The position numbers and the translations under genes were made by a program. A DNA stretch of 64,000 bases from Olivibacter domesticus. Lineage in GTDB: Bacteria > Bacteroidota > Bacteroidia > Sphingobacteriales > Sphingobacteriaceae. Where the stretch lies: contig NZ_FOAF01000002.1 of the NCBI RefSeq assembly GCF_900109575.1, positions 1 through 64,000 on the forward strand, given 5' to 3'. The notes under the pieces are model-generated. The model was given only the letters and a program-made list of their open reading frames with translations. It had not been told where the DNA came from and made no database searches. Positions 1-7,804 of the stretch are shown piece by piece. How positions within the stretch are numbered: the stretch's first letter is position 1; every line of letters starts with the position of its first letter.

Positions 1-25
1 GGATCAAGTGGAATTCTTGGGGGGA
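1..25 (+). repeat. Left terminal inverted repeat of the IS
   Basis: It starts GGATCA, then has four bases that differ from the right end, then a shared 15-base block containing GAATTC followed by a run of G. It pairs with 1404-1428. Transposase would bind these ends. Confidence 0.85.
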
Positions 26-69
26 AATTTAAATAATTCTTAGTTTAGCGTTATTAAAGAATATATACC

Positions 70-423
70 TTGCAAGACGCCGAACGTAAACTTTTGACTT
101 TATTAATGCCCGAGGGGCTATTAGATTATTTCGATATCATGGAAGTAGTCCAGAAGGACAAAGGGCTCCAGATCCACCTTGATGAAAAGAATATCGCCCC
201 ATCTGGATATGAAAGTGTCCAATTGGAATCAAAAGGCTTTATGCCACCTTCGGAGATCAAAGACTTTCCTATTCGCGGTCAGAAAGTTACCCTTCATATT
301 AGACGAAGACGCTGGCTGGTTCTGGAAAGCGGGAAAATCATTACCAGAGACTGGAACCTGGTTCGCCAGGGCGCTCGAATGACTACGGAATTCGGGCTTT
401 TTTTAAAGGGGATATTTGGATAA
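70..423 (+). CDS. ISAon1 family transposase N-terminal region protein
   Basis: This 117-residue protein is the separately encoded N-terminal part of the ISAon1 transposase. It starts with TTG and is basic towards its end, around HIRRRRW, as expected of a DNA-binding segment that recognises the IS ends. Its stop overlaps the start of the downstream transposase ORF by 8 nt. The downstream frame is +1 relative to this one. A T7-A3-G4 run at 398-411 precedes the overlap, so either translational coupling or frameshifting could join the two products. Two separate proteins is the more common annotation for this group. The assignment rests on recognised family resemblance. Confidence 0.8.
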   Translation: MQDAERKLLTLLMPEGLLDYFDIMEVVQKDKGLQIHLDEKNIAPSGYESVQLESKGFMPPSEIKDFPIRGQKVTLHIRRRRWLVLESGKIITRDWNLVRQGARMTTEFGLFLKGIFG

Positions 424-1399
424 CTATCCCATCAGTGCCCATCTTTTAGGGCTTTTCTTCCAGTTGGATGGCAAACAGCTTCAGGAACAATATAAGAACC
501 ATCTTAGCGACTTTCATGACTGGGACCAGAAACCCCATGCTGAACACTGGACCGTGTTCCCGGGGAATATATCAGAAAAGCTGAGTATCGATGAGACCAG
601 TTTCAGCAATGGCGAACTCTATACCATTGTAAGCAGCAAAGCCGCCAAAGGAAGAAAAGGAACCGTGCTGGCGACCATTAGGGGAACAAAGGCGGAAGAT
701 ATCATCCATGCCCTGGAACGTATCCCTTTGAGAATGAGGAACAGGGTCAGGGAGGTTACTATGGATATGGCTCCCAATATGGCAAAGGCAATCCGTCGAT
801 GTTTCAGGAACGCCAGACGGGTGATAGACAGGTTTCATGTACAGAAACTTGCTTATGATGCCGTTCAGGAATTGCGCATCAGATACCGTTGGGAAGTGTT
901 GGATGATGAAAGCAGGAAGATCGCAAAGGCACGTAAGGAGGGTGTTCCCTACGATCCTGAGCTGCTACCCAACGGGGATACGCTCAAACAGCTCCTGGCC
1001 AGGTCGAGACATCTGCTGTTCAGGCATCCTACAAGATGGACAGAAAGCCAGAAACATCGTGCAGAGCTGCTTTTCTTACGCTTTCCCCTACTTAAAAAGG
1101 CATATGATCTGGGGATAGCATTGGGAGATATCTTCAATAAATGCAAGAGTAAAGAGGGCGCTTTTACCAAACTCGGCCTATGGCACAATCAGGTGGAAAA
1201 TTCCGGAATAGCATCTTTCCAAAGCGTGGCCAGATCTATTGCGGCACATCATCCCAATATCCTGCATTACTTTGATAACAAGAGTACCAATGCCTCTGCC
1301 GAATCTTTCAATGCTAAATTGAAAGCTTTCAGAAGCGTATTCCGAGGTGTCAGAGATACTAAATTCTTCCTATATCGGGTAATGAAATTGTATGCTTAA
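416..1399 (+). CDS. ISAon1 family (ISL3-like) transposase, catalytic part
   Basis: This 327-residue DDE transposase catalyses cut-and-paste movement of the element. Candidate catalytic residues are Asp59 (in SIDETSF), Asp117 (in TMDMAPNM) and Glu296 (in NASAESFNAK), in the order and context of ISL3-type enzymes, with a helical insertion between the second Asp and the Glu. The apparent start is TTG at 416, inside the end of the upstream ORF, so expression probably depends on coupling or frameshifting. The reading frame is intact up to the right terminal repeat, so the copy may be active. Confidence 0.88.
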   Translation: MDNYPISAHLLGLFFQLDGKQLQEQYKNHLSDFHDWDQKPHAEHWTVFPGNISEKLSIDETSFSNGELYTIVSSKAAKGRKGTVLATIRGTKAEDIIHALERIPLRMRNRVREVTMDMAPNMAKAIRRCFRNARRVIDRFHVQKLAYDAVQELRIRYRWEVLDDESRKIAKARKEGVPYDPELLPNGDTLKQLLARSRHLLFRHPTRWTESQKHRAELLFLRFPLLKKAYDLGIALGDIFNKCKSKEGAFTKLGLWHNQVENSGIASFQSVARSIAAHHPNILHYFDNKSTNASAESFNAKLKAFRSVFRGVRDTKFFLYRVMKLYA

Positions 1400-1403
1400 A
1401 GTA

Positions 1404-1428
1404 TCCCCCCAAGAATTCGGTATGATCC
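1404..1428 (-). repeat. Right terminal inverted repeat of the IS
   Basis: This is the reverse complement of the left end with four central mismatches. It begins four bases after the transposase stop codon and ends about 50 bp short of the tmRNA terminator. Confidence 0.85.
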
Positions 1429-1469
1429 TTGTTTCCCACCTTTGTTGAAGTAAAACTTCGCAAAGTCTT

Positions 1470-1497
1470 AAAACAACAAAACCCGGCTAATGCCGGG
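1470..1497 (-). terminator. Rho-independent terminator of ssrA
   Basis: CCCGGC (1482-1487) and GCCGGG (1492-1497) form a 6-bp GC stem with a TAAT loop. On the minus strand the stem is followed by a T-rich tract running down to 1470. It lies directly downstream of the tmRNA 3' end. Confidence 0.8.
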
Positions 1498-1509
1498 CTT
1501 CTTTTAGCT

Positions 1510-1876
1510 TGGTGGAGTCGGAGGGATTCGAACCCTCGTCCAAACATGGTACTGTATATGCTTTCTACATGCTTAGCTTCCGTTTGATTGTCGGGAAGTA
1601 GAAGGTCGGACGCTTACCTATACTAGTTTCCGTAGGCACTGAATTTCGCTGATTTATCATGCCTCTAAATCAACTAGCTTCGTAAATCGATGCTCCTGAT
1701 GTTGCGTTACAAAGCAGACCACAACGGAACAAAAGCTATTCTAATTCTAAATTAGGCAGCTAAGGCGTAGTTATTTTCGCCATTTATAAAGTTGAAAGTT
1801 CAGATTAAAGTGCTAGACTAACAACGCACTGCATGCTTACATAACCGTCTCCATCCTGTCAATTCCGGTCGACCCC
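1510..1876 (-). ncRNA. ssrA: Transfer-messenger RNA (tmRNA)
   Basis: tmRNA rescues stalled ribosomes and tags the unfinished protein for degradation. On the minus strand the RNA begins GGGGTCG and ends CGACTCCACCA. These form a seven-base-pair tRNA-like acceptor (one G-U pair) with encoded CCA, next to a T arm containing GGTTCGAATCC. The tag frame at 1781-1752 reads GENNYALAA then TAA, a typical Bacteroidota tag ending in the ALAA degron. Length is about 367 nt, normal for one-piece tmRNA. A promoter lies just upstream and a terminator just downstream, so it is its own transcription unit. Confidence 0.97.
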
Positions 1877-1892
1877 AATTATAAAAAGCTTA

Positions 1893-1923
1893 CAAAAGTA
1901 CATAATATTACTCTTTTTAGCAA
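1893..1923 (-). promoter_or_regulatory. Promoter of ssrA
   Basis: On the minus strand a -33 TTG (1923-1921) is followed after 20 nt by the -7 box TACTTTTG (1900-1893), matching the Bacteroidota consensus TTG-N19-21-TAnnTTTG. The predicted start lies about ten bases before the mature tmRNA 5' end, consistent with a short trimmed leader. Confidence 0.7.
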
Positions 1924-2107
1924 GACAATTTTCCAACGGTCTTGTATATACCGCAGTTTAACAATGAATATTCCTTAACCTATTTGAGTTACGGTTTTAA
2001 ATTTTTGCTTGCTGAATAATTTGGCAGAACAAATGTTTTTTGAAACCTTAACTTCTCTGTTTTGTTATTTATTATTATATTAGTTAGTTTTTTAAACTAA
2101 GATGCAT

Positions 2108-2404
2108 ATGTCAACATTTGCTGAATTAATAAAAGGTGATAAGCCTGTGTTAGTCGATTTCTATGCGGAGTGGTGCGGCCCCTGTAAAATAATGGCACCG
2201 ATATTGAATGAAGTCAAATCCTCTATTGGAACGAAAACAACCATTATTAAGGTTGACGTCGATAAGAATCCGCAGGCTGCAGCGAGCTATCATATCCAAG
2301 GGGTTCCCACATTAATTCTTTTTAAAAATGGAGAAATTAAATGGAGGCAAAGCGGTGTAGTACAAAAGAACGTATTGGAACAGATAATTACAACACATTT
2401 ATGA
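2108..2404 (+). CDS. trxA: Thioredoxin
   Basis: A 98-residue cytoplasmic thioredoxin that reduces protein disulfides and passes electrons to reductases. The active-site motif WCGPC sits near residues 22-26 and the cis-proline motif GVPT follows in the second half; length is that of a bare thioredoxin domain. Two ATGs are possible, at 2102 and 2108. I prefer the second because it gives the family's usual N-terminus ([13 protein letters not shown]). It is monocistronic by spacing. The sulfate-reduction operon about 2.4 kb away encodes an APS reductase, an enzyme type that uses thioredoxin, but no link beyond proximity is seen. Confidence 0.93.
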   Translation: MSTFAELIKGDKPVLVDFYAEWCGPCKIMAPILNEVKSSIGTKTTIIKVDVDKNPQAAASYHIQGVPTLILFKNGEIKWRQSGVVQKNVLEQIITTHL

Positions 2405-2473
2405 TGACCAATCTTTCCTAAACAAAAATTAACACAGCTGAAAAAAAACCTATTTTTCCTCTAATTAAAAAAG

Positions 2474-2481
2474 TATTTTTG
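2474..2481 (+). promoter_or_regulatory. -7 box upstream of the response regulator
   Basis: TATTTTTG fits TAnnTTTG exactly and lies about 43 nt before the response regulator ATG. No clear -33 TTG is visible. Confidence 0.4.
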
Positions 2482-2524
2482 CAAAAGTACTTAACAGGTA
2501 GAGATAAAGCAATCAACAAAAAAT

Positions 2525-2887
2525 ATGCGTAATAAAATACTTATTCTGGATGATGACGAAGACATCCTCTATTTCTGTTCGGTAGTTTTCGAAAATCTCG
2601 GCTTTGACGTAATATCATCACCTCATAGTAAAGATATTATTGATCAGGTAGAACAGGCTGGTCCGGATATTATTTTGATTGATAACTGGATTCCTGGTTT
2701 AGGAGGCATCAAAGCCACTCAAACGTTAAAGGAATCCCAGCACTTAAAGGAAATACCTGTCATTTTATTTTCGGCAAACAGCAATTTACCTGCTTTAGCT
2801 GAAGAAGCTGGTGCAGATAGCTATTTAAAAAAGCCATTCGACCTGGATGAATTGGAAAGTCTGGCTTTATCGTTGTTAAACAAATAA
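2525..2887 (+). CDS. Single-domain response regulator (receiver only)
   Basis: A 120-residue protein consisting only of a CheY-like receiver. The acidic pocket is Asp9-Asp10-Asp11, the phospho-acceptor is Asp53 (in LIDNWIPG) and the conserved lysine is in LKKPFD near the C-terminus. There is no output domain, so it probably acts by protein contact or as a phosphorelay intermediate. No kinase is adjacent. It ends 16 bp before dinB on the same strand and the two are likely cotranscribed, which would link a signalling input to an error-prone polymerase; that link is inference. Confidence 0.92.
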   Translation: MRNKILILDDDEDILYFCSVVFENLGFDVISSPHSKDIIDQVEQAGPDIILIDNWIPGLGGIKATQTLKESQHLKEIPVILFSANSNLPALAEEAGADSYLKKPFDLDELESLALSLLNK

Positions 2888-2903
2888 TTAATATGGGGGT
2901 GAA

Positions 2904-3968
2904 ATGACCTTCCGAAAGATTATTCATGTCGACATGGATGCCTTTTATGCATCAATTGAACAGCGGGATAATCCACAATATAGAAATAGACCTATTGTAG
3001 TGGGTGGTCTGCCCGATCAAAGAGGAGTAGTTGCCGCTGCAAGTTATGAAGCGCGGGCATTTGGAATACATTCCGCCATGTCTTCCAGAAGGGCCCTTGA
3101 ACTATGTCCGGAAATTATCTTTGTGAGACCTCGATTTGAGATTTATAAACAAGTTTCTAATGCTATCAGATCTATTTTTAGCAGGTATACCGATCTAATT
3201 GAACCGCTATCGCTGGATGAAGCCTATTTAGACGTTACGCAGGATAAATTAGCGATAGGTTCTGCGATAGATATTGCAATGGAAATAAAAAAAAGCATTC
3301 ATTCAGAACTTAATTTAACCGCATCTGCTGGGATATCCACAAATAAATTTGTTGCAAAAATTGCTTCCGACATAAATAAACCGGATGGTTTAACCTTTAT
3401 TGGTCCTTCTAAAATTGAGTCTTTTATTGAACATTTAGCTATTGAAAAATTCCATGGCGTAGGCAAGGTAACGGCTAGCAAGATGAAAGGGTTAAACATC
3501 TTTAATGGTGCGGATTTAAAAAGGTTATCAAGACAACAGCTTATTCAATATTTCGGTAAGGTTGGTAATTTTTACTATGACATTGTTAGAGGAATAGACA
3601 ACAGACCTGTAGAACCTTATAGAGAATTAAAATCTATTGGGGCTGAAGACACATTTAAGGAGGACCTCTATGATGTTTCACTCATGCTTCACGAGCTCAA
3701 TATAATTGTTTCAAAAGTGCAGAGACGGCTTGCATCAAAGCAAGTAAAGGGGCATACTGTCACATTGAAAATTAAGTTTTCAGACTTTAAGCAGATTACC
3801 CGAAATTATACGCATGTCGCGCCAATTCAATTAGAGGAAATTGAACAGTTTGCAATAGATCTCTTAAAACAAGCTCCTATTGACGGTAAAGGGATTAGAT
3901 TGCTGGGTGTTACTATATCCAATTTCAATCCATATAAAAACAACTTATATCAATTATCTTTGTTCTAA
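2904..3968 (+). CDS. dinB: DNA polymerase IV (Y-family)
   Basis: A 354-residue translesion DNA polymerase that extends past damaged or mispaired template. The N-terminal catalytic palm shows HVDMDAFYASIE (first metal ligand) and LSLDEAYLDVT (second acidic pair, about residue 104). The helix-hairpin-helix thumb and little-finger regions follow. The last residues, QLSLF, are a perfect beta-clamp binding motif, so the gene is complete and the product can be recruited to the replication clamp. It follows the response regulator closely. No LexA-type box could be identified. Confidence 0.96.
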   Translation: MTFRKIIHVDMDAFYASIEQRDNPQYRNRPIVVGGLPDQRGVVAAASYEARAFGIHSAMSSRRALELCPEIIFVRPRFEIYKQVSNAIRSIFSRYTDLIEPLSLDEAYLDVTQDKLAIGSAIDIAMEIKKSIHSELNLTASAGISTNKFVAKIASDINKPDGLTFIGPSKIESFIEHLAIEKFHGVGKVTASKMKGLNIFNGADLKRLSRQQLIQYFGKVGNFYYDIVRGIDNRPVEPYRELKSIGAEDTFKEDLYDVSLMLHELNIIVSKVQRRLASKQVKGHTVTLKIKFSDFKQITRNYTHVAPIQLEEIEQFAIDLLKQAPIDGKGIRLLGVTISNFNPYKNNLYQLSLF

Positions 3969-4125
3969 AGAACATCATTTGTTCACATTTTCCCTCATAG
4001 TGTCTTAAAATGAGTACACTTATTAGCCTCCTGAATCAACCCGAAACATACTGACAATAAGAAAGTTATGGTTTTGGCTTATCTATTGCAATTTGTCAGA
4101 CAATTAATTAACGAAAATTAAAATC

Positions 4126-4743
4126 ATGAAAAAAGTATTATTATCGATTACAGCTTTACTATTTGCAACAGGGGTTTTTGCCCAACAAGAGATGGGTTTT
4201 GGTTTAAAAGCAGGTGTTAACTTTCCAAAATACAGTCTTTCGGAAGGTGATCTAAGTACAGGTTCAACAACCAATTTCCACATCACCGCGTTTCTGGATG
4301 CTCCTATTGCCACTGATAGGTTTTATGTACAACCGGGAGTATCTTTGCAGGGCAAAGGGGCAAAATTGTCTCAGAGCTCAGCAGGAACTGTTAAACAAAA
4401 CACTATGTGGATTGAAGTTCCAGTAAACTTTGTCGCCAAATTTCCAGCGGCTGATGCAGGAAAATTTTTCATAGGTGCTGGACCGTATGTAGCTTTCGGT
4501 ATTTCCGGTAAGAATAAATACGAGTCAGACTGGGCATCCGCTGAAGAAGATTTTGATTTTGGTAAGGATGGTAGCTTGAAAGGTACTGATTTCGGTCTGA
4601 ATTTTATTGGTGGATTTGAGTTTAATAGCGGTTTAATGATCCATGGAGGTTATGGTCTTGGACTAAGTAATCTTGCACCTGACGGAAATAACGGAGATAT
4701 TAAACAACGACTTTGGACTGTAGGATTAGGATTTAGAATATAA
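4126..4743 (+). CDS. Outer-membrane beta-barrel protein (PorT-like family)
   Basis: A 205-residue protein with a cleavable signal peptide (lysines 2-3, hydrophobic core, cut after VFA about residue 19). The rest is alternating hydrophobic beta-strand sequence rich in Gly and aromatic residues (GFGLKAGVNFP, GGYGLGLSN) and ends in an aromatic-containing strand, FRI, as outer-membrane barrels do. It resembles the small eight-strand PorT/OmpA-like barrels common in Bacteroidota. Substrate or partner unknown. It is monocistronic, followed by a strong terminator. Confidence 0.8.
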   Translation: MKKVLLSITALLFATGVFAQQEMGFGLKAGVNFPKYSLSEGDLSTGSTTNFHITAFLDAPIATDRFYVQPGVSLQGKGAKLSQSSAGTVKQNTMWIEVPVNFVAKFPAADAGKFFIGAGPYVAFGISGKNKYESDWASAEEDFDFGKDGSLKGTDFGLNFIGGFEFNSGLMIHGGYGLGLSNLAPDGNNGDIKQRLWTVGLGFRI

Positions 4744-4766
4744 TATCCTTAAACCATGTTGGAAAA

Positions 4767-4792
4767 GGGTGCAATTAGGCACCCTTTTTTTA
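4767..4792. terminator. Bidirectional terminator between the barrel protein and cysN
   Basis: GGGTGC (4767-4772) pairs with GCACCC (4779-4784), with an A run before and a T run after. It can therefore stop the plus-strand barrel gene and the minus-strand sulfur operon, which converge here. Confidence 0.8.
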
Positions 4793-6046
4793 TTAATAAT
4801 CTAATGCCATACGGAACATAAGTGCTCCAACGGTTAAGTTCGTTCTACTATCAATTAAGATCCCGGCACCGTTAGCCCTATTATCATCATATAAATCAAA
4901 AGGTAAAGTTTCAGCTGTTTTCAATCTTACCCGGCCTATATCATTTAGTTTAAAATCATGAACACTATGTTTTTCCAATGTATTTATATCGACATTATAT
5001 ACAATCTCTTGTATTTTACAGCGAGTTAATTTACTATTATGTTGCAGGAGATAGGTAATAGATAAATCCAACGGACGTGCATCCATCCAGCATAAATCTG
5101 CTTCAATTACTTGGCACTCATAAGGTAAATTTGAACTGTTTACGACAACATCTCCCCTACTGATATCAATATTGTCCTTTAAATGGATCGTAACAGATTG
5201 TCCTGCAATGGCCTCAGCTGGATGTTTATCGAACTGTTCAATTTTGGTAATAGTAGTTTTTTGACCGGAAGGAAGTACCGTCACTTCATCATTCAATCTA
5301 AATGTTCCACTTGCTACCTTACCTGCATAGCCTCTGTAATCATGTAAATCGTCCGTTTGTGGGCGTATTACCCACTGAACAGGAAATCTTGCATAAGCAA
5401 CACTTGTTTCTGCGGAAATCTCTACACTTTCTAAATAAGTCAGTAAGCTTTCGCCTTGATACCAAAACATGCGCTCTGATTTCTGAACAACATTATCGCC
5501 TTTTAAGGCGCTTACGGGGATATAAGTAATTTCATCTAAATTTAATTGATGAGCTAAAGCCTTATATTTTTGAATAATTGCATTAAATACGGTTTCACTA
5601 TAATCCACCATATCCATTTTATTGATGCATACAATGAGATGTTTGATTCCTAACAAAGAAGCTAAATAAGAGTGTCTTATTGTTTGCTCTACAACCCCGT
5701 TACGGGCATCAATCAAGATAATTGCTAGATCTGCGGTAGAAGCGCCCGTAACCATATTCCGGGTATATTGAATGTGCCCAGGTGTGTCTGCAATAATAAA
5801 TTTTCGTTTTGCTGTTTGAAAGTACTTATAAGCTACATCAATGGTAATTCCCTGCTCCCTTTCTGCCCTCAATCCGTCAGTAAGTATGGCTAAGTCGACT
5901 GTTCCGTCATCATTTTTACGATTAGAATTCTGCAATGCTTCCAACTGATCGGCTAAAATGGAATCTGTATCGTAAAGCATTCTGCCAATCAATGTGCTCT
6001 TCCCATCATCTACACTACCCGCCGTAAAAAATTTTAATATGTTCAT
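4793..6046 (-). CDS. cysN: Sulfate adenylyltransferase subunit 1 (GTPase)
   Basis: A 417-residue GTPase subunit of ATP sulfurylase; GTP hydrolysis drives CysD to make adenosine 5'-phosphosulfate (APS) from ATP and sulfate. The G1 loop GSVDDGKST is at residues 10-18, DTPGH near 87 and NKMD near 141, followed by EF-Tu-like beta-barrel domains. The length is that of stand-alone CysN; there is no fused APS-kinase (CysC) domain. It is the last gene of the sulfur operon, 90 nt after cysD, and its stop abuts the bidirectional terminator. Confidence 0.96.
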   Translation of the reverse strand: MNILKFFTAGSVDDGKSTLIGRMLYDTDSILADQLEALQNSNRKNDDGTVDLAILTDGLRAEREQGITIDVAYKYFQTAKRKFIIADTPGHIQYTRNMVTGASTADLAIILIDARNGVVEQTIRHSYLASLLGIKHLIVCINKMDMVDYSETVFNAIIQKYKALAHQLNLDEITYIPVSALKGDNVVQKSERMFWYQGESLLTYLESVEISAETSVAYARFPVQWVIRPQTDDLHDYRGYAGKVASGTFRLNDEVTVLPSGQKTTITKIEQFDKHPAEAIAGQSVTIHLKDNIDISRGDVVVNSSNLPYECQVIEADLCWMDARPLDLSITYLLQHNSKLTRCKIQEIVYNVDINTLEKHSVHDFKLNDIGRVRLKTAETLPFDLYDDNRANGAGILIDSRTNLTVGALMFRMALDY

Positions 6047-6136
6047 TCCCTTATTATGTATTAAAAATTAGGTTATTCCAGCAATTTCCAAAAATGGCAA
6101 TTACCTTCATTTTATTATTCATGCTTATCGGCTAAA

Positions 6137-7042
6137 CTAAAAATAACCGCCCTTTTTACGATCTTCCATAGCAGCTTCAGAAACCTTATCATCCATTCTT
6201 GCACCACGCTCACTGATCTTTGACAAACTTATTTCTGAAATAATGTCGTCTAGCAAAACAGCATCTGATTCTACCGCAGCAGTACAAGTCATGTCGCCAA
6301 CAGTACGAAATCGAACTTTCTTACGAAAAACAACATCTTCTTCATCCATGTTTAAAAAAGGAGAAGCAGCCATTAACTGACCATTGCGAGTAATACAGTC
6401 ACGCTCGTGAGCAAAATAAATAGACGGTAATGTGATATTCTCCCGTTTTATATAATTCCAAACATCGAGTTCCGTCCAGTTACTTATCGGAAAAACACGA
6501 ACATTCTCTCCTTTATGTATTTTACCATTATAAATGTTCCATAGTTCAGGTCGCTGTCTCTTGGGATCCCATTGTCCAAACTCATCACGCACTGAAAAAA
6601 TACGTTCTTTAGCCCGTGCCTTTTCTTCATCTCTACGCGCTCCGCCAATACATGCATCAAAACCATATTTGGAAATTGTATCGAGCAAAGTAACGGTTTG
6701 CAGTGTATTGCGACTTGCGTTCTTGCCTTTTTGTTCAATTACCTTACCTCCATCAATCGATTCCTGAACATATCCAACAATCAGTTTCTCGCCAATGCGG
6801 TCTATCATCTCATCACGGTAGCTAATTGTTTCATCGAAATTATGTCCTGTATCAATGTGGACAAGAGGAAAGGGGAATTTACCTGGCCGAAATGCTTTTT
6901 CCGCTAAACGTACCAAGGTAATTGAATCCTTGCCACCAGAAAACAATAATGCAGGTTTTTCAAATTGACCAGCAACCTCTCTTAATATATGGATGGCCTC
7001 TGCTTCTAGCTGATCTAAATAGTCCAAATTATTTTTGTTCAT
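6137..7042 (-). CDS. cysD: Sulfate adenylyltransferase subunit 2
   Basis: A 301-residue catalytic subunit of ATP sulfurylase. The PP-loop SGGKDS lies at residues 35-40 and the C-terminus has the typical RKKGGYF ending. It forms the heteromer with CysN encoded just downstream and starts 10 bp after cysH ends, so the genes are cotranscribed. No APS kinase gene accompanies it, which fits direct APS reduction by the neighbouring CysH. Confidence 0.97.
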   Translation of the reverse strand: MNKNNLDYLDQLEAEAIHILREVAGQFEKPALLFSGGKDSITLVRLAEKAFRPGKFPFPLVHIDTGHNFDETISYRDEMIDRIGEKLIVGYVQESIDGGKVIEQKGKNASRNTLQTVTLLDTISKYGFDACIGGARRDEEKARAKERIFSVRDEFGQWDPKRQRPELWNIYNGKIHKGENVRVFPISNWTELDVWNYIKRENITLPSIYFAHERDCITRNGQLMAASPFLNMDEEDVVFRKKVRFRTVGDMTCTAAVESDAVLLDDIISEISLSKISERGARMDDKVSEAAMEDRKKGGYF

Positions 7043-7052
7043 TTTTTTAATA

Positions 7053-7754
7053 TTAAGACTTTACCGCGTGTAAACCGCACTCTTTCTTTGATTGATCTTC
7101 CCACCACCAACGTCCAGCCCGAAAGTCTTCACCTTCTCGAACCGCTCTGGTACATGGGGCACAACCAATACTAGGGAAGCCTTTATCATGTAAAGTGTTA
7201 TATACTATATGGTTTTCTTTTATAAATGCTTTAACTTGATCCAATGTCCAATCAAAGATAGGATGATATTTGACAATATGATGTCCTTCATCCCATTCAA
7301 GATTTTCCATATCTTGCCTATTTAACGATTGTTCTGCTCTAATGCCCGTAATCCAACATTCATTACCGCTCAACGCTCTATTTAGCGGTTCTATTTTACG
7401 AATGTAGCAACATTCTTTTCTATTCTCCACCGATTCATAAAAACTACTGGGTCCTTTTTTTTCAACCATCTCTTCTAACAACACGTTGTTAGGATAGTAT
7501 GCGTGAATCGGTTTTCCATAGTTTTCGAGCGTTCTATTCCAAACATAGTAAGTTTCTGGAAATAATCTCCCTGTTTCGAGTGTAAAAACTTTTATTGGGA
7601 TATTATTACTGAATATTATGTGAGTCAATGCTTGATCTTCCCATCCAAAGCTGGTGGAAAAAACAATCTTACCGTCAAATTTTTGAGCTAAAAAGCGTAA
7701 CGATTCGACGATCCCCTTACCTATTAAATCTTCTTTCAACGTCGCTAAATCCAT
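7053..7754 (-). CDS. cysH: Adenylyl-sulfate (APS) reductase, thioredoxin-dependent, iron-sulfur type
   Basis: A 233-residue reductase that converts APS to sulfite and AMP. Two cysteine pairs are present, Cys115-Cys116 (KECCY) and a CxxC (CAPC near residues 198-201), the signature of the [4Fe-4S] APS-reducing branch; PAPS-only enzymes lack them. The catalytic cysteine is Cys226 in the C-terminal ECGLH. The lack of cysC in the operon supports APS over PAPS. It lies between the siroheme/TSUP fusion gene (50 nt gap) and cysD (10 nt gap). Confidence 0.94.
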   Translation of the reverse strand: MDLATLKEDLIGKGIVESLRFLAQKFDGKIVFSTSFGWEDQALTHIIFSNNIPIKVFTLETGRLFPETYYVWNRTLENYGKPIHAYYPNNVLLEEMVEKKGPSSFYESVENRKECCYIRKIEPLNRALSGNECWITGIRAEQSLNRQDMENLEWDEGHHIVKYHPIFDWTLDQVKAFIKENHIVYNTLHDKGFPSIGCAPCTRAVREGEDFRAGRWWWEDQSKKECGLHAVKS

Positions 7755-7804
7755 TTCTTAATCTTGTTCGTTTATGTTAATATTTCTATACGGGATATTG
7801 ATCG

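Larger units (their letters stand above)
1..1428 (+). mobile_element. ISAon1-type (ISL3-like) insertion sequence
   Basis: The element is bounded by imperfect terminal inverted repeats. Bases 1-25 and the reverse complement of 1404-1428 agree at 21 of 25 positions; both start GGATCA and share GAATTCTTGGGGGGA. It carries two overlapping ORFs, an N-terminal-region protein and a DDE transposase, which is the usual ISAon1 arrangement in Bacteroidota. G+C is visibly higher than in the flanking DNA. The left end coincides with the first base of the window, so a target-site duplication cannot be tested and the element could start slightly further left. Confidence 0.88.

Noticed and set aside
1428-1510. 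Genomic island attachment at the tmRNA 3' end
   Set aside because: tmRNA is a common integration site, but only an IS lies beyond it, separated by an intact terminator; no integrase or duplicated tmRNA tail is seen.
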